25,089 nt of DNA from a virus, in IMG/VR virus record IMGVR_UViG_3300030098_000891, positions 1 to 25,089 of that record. One strand, written 5' to 3'. The number at the start of each line of letters is the position of its first letter. The stretch's first letter is position 1. Below are positions 22,754 to 25,089 of the stretch, one piece after another. Made by a program: the position numbers and the translations under genes. The notes beneath the pieces are model-generated. The model saw only the letters and a list, made by a program, of their open reading frames with translations. It searched no databases and was not told the DNA's origin.

Positions 22754-23628
22754 TAGTTGCCCTGAAGAAATTTATCAAGTCGAGAAAACAAGCTACCTCT
22801 TTTAGACTTCTTCTTTTTCTTTTCATCCTTTGGCTTTTTATTTCCAAGAAATGAAGCAAGAGTCGGTGCATCAATCTTCCCAGCTTTATGAGCTTTCTCA
22901 ACTTCAGCTTGAGTTACGGCAGCATAAGATCTTGTCTTCCCATCTTTAGGATTAGTCCATTTAAAATCTCTTGGACCTTTCCCAGCTTTATATTTTTTAT
23001 GAGCTTCTGCAAAAGCTTGCTTAAAGGTCTGCCCTCCTTCGCTTGATTGTGTGGGGGAAGAAGTAGTTTTAGACTCAACCTTTCTTACCTGACCTTTCTT
23101 CTGGTCATCAGACATAGCAGATTTAGTTCCATAGTTCTGACTGCTTCGTTGGGAATCAGGCATAGCAGATTTAGCTTTACGAACAGCTCTTCTCTTTTGA
23201 GCATCAGTCATAGTAGAGGAAGCATCCATTCTATTCTTCTTCTGTGCATCAGGTATAGAAGACTTAGCTTTAGATTGAGGTCTTTTCTTTTGAGAATCAG
23301 TTATAGACTTCTTGGAAGTCTCAGTCATTCTCTTAGCTCTTTCAGCAGAACCTTGAAGAGTTCTTACAGCTTGATTATCTACTGAACCTTCACCAGAGTA
23401 TCTTCTCTTAGCTTCTAACCCAATACCACCACTCTCTTTACTTCTTTTAAGCCTTGCTCTAATCTCAGCCCTTTTAGCATCTGTCTTTTTAGTTTGAACT
23501 TTAGTCTTCGGACTACCATCTCTATTATGAGTAGACCCATACTTTTTCTTCCACTCTCTTTGCCTTCTAAAAATTCCTAACTTTGTATCGGTAGGATAAG
23601 GCGATACTCTTCTATCTACATCAGCCAT
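22753..23628 (-). CDS. Highly basic repeat protein between the terminase genes (291 aa)
   Basis: Extremely Lys/Arg/Ser-rich. Residues 106-178 consist of five units of about 16 residues sharing (K/S)S-x-(I/M)-(T/P/S)-D-x-Q-(K/R), with the Asp at 111, 127, 142, 158 and 174. Residues about 204-255 look like a folded unit: TFKQAFAEAHKKYKAGKGPR, then FKWTNPKDGKTRSYAAV. This resembles a short (AFxxAR...FxWxGKxYxT) motif that I remember in small podovirus proteins near terminase genes. The C-terminus ends in a Lys block (DEKKKKKSKRG) and a short helix. AAAGGAG site. A histone-like DNA-binding or packaging role is inferred from charge; no function is known to me. Confidence 0.68.
   Translation of the reverse strand: MADVDRRVSPYPTDTKLGIFRRQREWKKKYGSTHNRDGSPKTKVQTKKTDAKRAEIRARLKRSKESGGIGLEAKRRYSGEGSVDNQAVRTLQGSAERAKRMTETSKKSITDSQKKRPQSKAKSSIPDAQKKNRMDASSTMTDAQKRRAVRKAKSAMPDSQRSSQNYGTKSAMSDDQKKGQVRKVESKTTSSPTQSSEGGQTFKQAFAEAHKKYKAGKGPRDFKWTNPKDGKTRSYAAVTQAEVEKAHKAGKIDAPTLASFLGNKKPKDEKKKKKSKRGSLFSRLDKFLQGN
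23095..23313 (-). repeat. Five degenerate ~48-bp coding repeats
   Basis: These encode the five 15-16 residue units (residues 106-178) of the basic protein. The conserved core is (Ile/Met)-(Thr/Pro/Ser)-Asp-x-Gln, followed mostly by Lys/Arg pairs; Asp spacing is 16, 15, 16, 16 residues. Confidence 0.8.
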
Positions 23629-23654
23629 TTAATTTCTCCTTTGGTTCTGGATTC

Positions 23655-23837
23655 TCACCCACTTGATTTCTTCGAACTCTTCGCCTTCCTCTTACGAGGA
23701 CGACTCGGACTCTTCTTCGAAGGAATAATCTCCTTCTCTGATAACTTATCGACATTCTGTTTCATTGGCAAGACCCTTCCTAAAAGACTGCCAACAAGTA
23801 CACCTACTCTCATGAGTATCTCCTTCAGTTTGTTCAT
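23655..23837 (-). CDS. Small basic protein with one hydrophobic segment (60 aa)
   Basis: The start is set at 23837 (MNKLKEILMRVGVLVGSLLG), which has AGGAG 11 bases upstream; a longer frame from 23909 has no ribosome site. Residues 7-24 form a hydrophobic or amphipathic helix with Arg on one face, and the last 20 residues are almost all Ser, Lys, Arg and Pro (SPSRPRKRKAKSSKKSSG). The Ser/Lys composition resembles the repeat protein that follows. No family recognised. The 100 bases between it and the small terminase (23838-23937) contain a G6 run on the minus strand but no gene or convincing promoter. Confidence 0.55.
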   Translation of the reverse strand: MNKLKEILMRVGVLVGSLLGRVLPMKQNVDKLSEKEIIPSKKSPSRPRKRKAKSSKKSSG

Positions 23838-23937
23838 CGAGCTTTTTTCTCCTAAAATGTTAGAGCAATAGATCGCTTGTGGGAGAGTGACCGAGTTTTG
23901 ACCCCCCATGTACGCTTGTAGTGTATACAGAGAATCA

Positions 23938-24315
23938 TCAAGTCAGATCTATCTTTACGTTAATATTACCTACATGGCTATGCATTACTTTATCTGGTGC
24001 TTTAAAGCCAGCTCTATCTAGCAGATCTTTACTTGCCTCAAGGCTTACATACTCAGACTTAGCATTACTTGATAGCTGAACAATCTTATTCAGTGCTTTC
24101 GTAGCGTTCATTCCCATACTATCTGCTATAGCTTGCATCATATACTGTTGCACATGTGGTGTCTTCAATGCCTTAGTTGCACTTACTCTTCCACTTTCGC
24201 CAGCACTATACCCAGCGACTTGGCTTGCGTTCTTAACACTTCCACCATTTGCTACTAACGTATCAACCAGCTTCTTCTGTTTCTCTGTTAACCTTACAAG
24301 TGTCATGTCGGTCAT
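23938..24315 (-). CDS. Terminase small subunit-like protein
   Basis: A 125-aa protein starting with a helix-turn-helix-type region, LTEKQKKLVDTLVANGGSVK (9-28) then NASQVAGYS, followed by TKALKTPHVQQYMMQAIADS (48-67) and a segment with ASKDLLDRAGF (89-99) that is characteristic of Terminase_2/TerS-type DNA-recognition proteins. The C-terminus is a short beta-like tail (NINVKIDLT). It should recognise the packaging site and recruit the large subunit. First gene of the minus-strand operon; an alternative start is Met4 at 24306. No good ribosome site is visible before either ATG, perhaps because it is leader-proximal. TerS and TerL are separated by four small genes here. Confidence 0.8.
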   Translation of the reverse strand: MTDMTLVRLTEKQKKLVDTLVANGGSVKNASQVAGYSAGESGRVSATKALKTPHVQQYMMQAIADSMGMNATKALNKIVQLSSNAKSEYVSLEASKDLLDRAGFKAPDKVMHSHVGNINVKIDLT

Positions 24316-24427
24316 TCTGCAACTTTTCTCTACACCTTGTCAATAGATTAATCACCTACTTTTGCAATTAACTTAGTTCGTTCCTCACCAATCAGCTTTG
24401 TATTTCAATTATGCAATGCAGATGCAT

Positions 24428-24443
24428 ACCCAACAAGTTGGGT
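24428..24443. repeat. Perfect inverted repeat ACCCAA-CAAG-TTGGGT
   Basis: Six-bp stem with a 4-base loop (7 bp if the loop is compressed to two bases). No T-run follows on either strand, so it is not a standard terminator. Confidence 0.65.
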
Positions 24444-24453
24444 TCTTCGCCTC

Positions 24454-24541
24454 GGTGAGCCAGTCTCCACTCCAGCATGACTGCGTACCTCGTCATGCCT
24501 ATGTTACACCAGTCTCAACAAGGACTCGAATCTTACTCACC
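24454..24541. repeat. Nested stem: GGTGAG/CTCACC enclosing GCATGAC hairpin
   Basis: GGTGAG (24454-24459) pairs with CTCACC (24536-24541). Inside lies a perfect 7-bp stem, GCATGAC (24475-24481) with GTCATGC (24492-24498), with a 10-base loop. CCAGTCTC occurs twice (24460-24467 and 24509-24516) on the two sides of that hairpin. The arrangement would make a multi-branched RNA or DNA structure. Confidence 0.55.
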
Positions 24542-24597
24542 TGAAATACGGACACACACACACGAATTCCAATTATATGTCTAACGACAGTTCGGAT

Positions 24598-24623
24598 TCA
24601 GATTCTCCTAGACCCGAATCTGA
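24598..24623. repeat. Perfect 8-bp inverted repeat with 10-base loop
   Basis: TCAGATTC (24598-24605) pairs with GAATCTGA (24616-24623). It ends exactly where the longer stem-loop at 24624-24698 begins. Confidence 0.65.
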
Positions 24624-24698
24624 TTTGCCAAACATTGCCTACTAGGAAGTCATTCGGACAAGCCGAATAACGATTCCTACTAGTCTATGAGTGGCAAA
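24624..24698. repeat. 75-nt three-tier stem-loop
   Basis: Outer stem TTTGCCA (24624-24630) with TGGCAAA (24692-24698); a symmetric internal loop of 8 bases on each side; middle stem of 10 positions (9 paired) between 24639-24648 and 24674-24683; inner stem ATTCGG (24652-24657) with CCGAAT (24663-24668) and a 5-base loop. Three nested matching arms are unlikely by chance. Confidence 0.7.
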
Positions 24699-24781
24699 CT
24701 TATCCTCATTGTTTGCAAAACATAGTCGCACTGATAGGCGTGCTTCCTTGTTTCGTGAAGATCATGAACACCAGAATTTAC

Positions 24782-24829
24782 CGAGCCTTTGGCTCGCCCA
24801 AGAGGGAAGCGAAATATATGAAGCGAGCC
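24782..24829. promoter_or_regulatory. Mutually exclusive pairing element (switch-like)
   Basis: CGAGCC (24782-24787) can pair with GGCTCG (24791-24796) across a 3-base loop. The same middle arm, extended to GGCTCGC (24791-24797), can instead pair perfectly with GCGAGCC (24823-24829) across a 25-base loop. The two structures exclude each other, the logic of attenuators and riboswitches. It lies in the leader of the plus-strand gene at 25029, if transcription starts upstream. Confidence 0.5.
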
Positions 24830-24830
24830 T

Positions 24831-24847
24831 ACTTGCCTTCGGCAAGT
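24831..24847. repeat. Perfect 7-bp hairpin ACTTGCC-TTC-GGCAAGT
   Basis: A compact stem with a 3-base loop, starting two bases after the switch-like element. No T-run follows on the plus strand, so intrinsic termination is not supported. Confidence 0.65.
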
Positions 24848-25028
24848 CGCCAAACCGAACCCTCGCCCAGTATAGTCGTCGTGCCTCCTCCTTACTGGCA
24901 ATATTTAGCTTGTAAATTATGGAGTTCGTGATTAGCCGATACATGTTTTGGTATTCGTATGTGTGATATGTTTACTGGTTCGGATATCAAAATGTTAATT
25001 TAAACTTTATAATAAAGGAGTATATATC

Positions 25029-25089
25029 ATGAGTGAAGTTATTAAAACTAGTAAGAGATTCTTTGACAATGACATAGCTGAAAAGTCAG
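25029..25089 (+). CDS. Start of a plus-strand phage gene (5' part only)
   Basis: Twenty codons are visible, MSEVIKTSKRFFDNDIAEKS, and the frame runs off the right edge. A clear AAAGGAG ribosome binding site at 25014-25020 stands 8 bases before the ATG, which supports a real start. It is transcribed away from the late operon and is therefore probably the first gene of the early or middle arm. No family can be recognised from this fragment. Confidence 0.7.
   Translation, partial: MSEVIKTSKRFFDNDIAEKS

Larger units (their letters stand above)
24316..25028. other. 713-bp divergent intergenic region rich in inverted repeats
   Basis: No convincing gene lies here. It separates the minus-strand late operon from a plus-strand gene and is visibly richer in G and C than the genes around it, so that spurious frames stay open on both strands. 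It holds at least six perfect stem-loops (listed separately) and an (AC)6 run at 24552-24563. TTCGGA occurs at 24591, 24653 and 24979. Promoters for both arms must lie here or beyond the right edge, but no sequence matches a sigma-70 or T7-type promoter well enough to report. Leader RNA, replication origin and packaging or terminal-repeat site are all possible. Confidence 0.7.

Noticed and set aside
23047-23385. Plus-strand 112-aa Ser/Arg/Leu-rich frame with repeats
   Set aside because: Antisense shadow of the basic repeat protein; its periodicity copies that of the minus-strand units.
24314-24343. TTGACA upstream of the small terminase on the minus strand as a sigma-70 -35 box
   Set aside because: No acceptable -10 hexamer lies at 16-18 bases; the nearest candidates (TGCAGA, GCAGAA) match poorly.
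24515-24545. tRNA-like T-arm (GATTCGAGTCC on the minus strand)
   Set aside because: The flanking stem has a mismatch next to the loop, and no acceptor, D or anticodon arm could be matched at the right distances.
24680-24944. Four overlapping 60-74 aa frames on both strands in the divergent region
   Set aside because: They overlap one another on opposite strands, have no ribosome sites and exist because the region has few A/T-type stop codons. Stem-loops explain the sequence better.
25008-25013. TATAAT just before the plus-strand gene as a -10 box
   Set aside because: Transcription would start at or after the ribosome binding site at 25014-25020, destroying it, and no -35 box stands upstream.

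Overview
The window is a structural and packaging segment of an AT-rich, short-tailed (podovirus-type) bacteriophage genome. The virion genes follow the T7 plan: head-tail connector, scaffold, capsid, tail tube A and B, three internal virion proteins and a T7-type tail fibre. Several small proteins (the membrane protein at the left edge, the 166-aa membrane protein, the 119-aa structural protein) look like families I remember from uncultured marine phages. A marine host with a low-GC genome, possibly a SAR11-type bacterium, is therefore my best guess, but no host gene is present to prove it. No tRNA, integrase, CRISPR array or insertion sequence was seen.

Nearly everything is on the minus strand, so the transcription order runs from high to low coordinates. 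At about 24.3 kb it starts with the small terminase subunit. Four small, mostly very basic genes follow, then the large terminase (20.6-22.1 kb). Next comes the head module: a small Gly-rich protein, the portal, a Bbp19-like protein, the scaffold, an 11-codon mini-ORF, a gp13/GNAT-like protein, the major capsid protein and an 88-aa structural protein. The tail and ejection module covers 5.4-16.0 kb: tail tubular A and B, then 154-, 986- and 1317-aa internal virion proteins. From 0.75 to 5.4 kb there is a host-recognition module: a T7-type fibre with two classes of tandem repeats, two small structural proteins, three further fibre proteins and two copies of a fibre-assembly chaperone. The left end (1-745) holds three small membrane proteins that probably begin the lysis module. 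No endolysin is inside the window.

The genes are packed with 1-20 base overlaps (ATGA, TAATG) or very short gaps, as expected for one long late operon read through translational coupling. The exception is a 713-base gap at 24316-25028 that separates the late minus-strand operon from a plus-strand gene cut off by the right edge, presumably the first gene of the other arm. This gap is rich in inverted repeats and includes mutually exclusive pairings, so it probably carries promoters plus structured leader RNA, an origin, or both.

The most interesting points are: (1) an HExxH metalloprotease-like motif in the 1317-aa ejected protein; (2) a duplicated C1q-like fibre plus chaperone cassette with conserved DNA blocks that could serve recombination; (3) a GNRA-capped hairpin placed exactly between a Shine-Dalgarno sequence and the start codon of tail tubular protein A; (4) an 11-codon basic mini-ORF coupled at both ends between scaffold and gp13-like genes; (5) a very basic protein with five 16-residue repeats between the terminase genes; (6) the structured divergent intergenic region.
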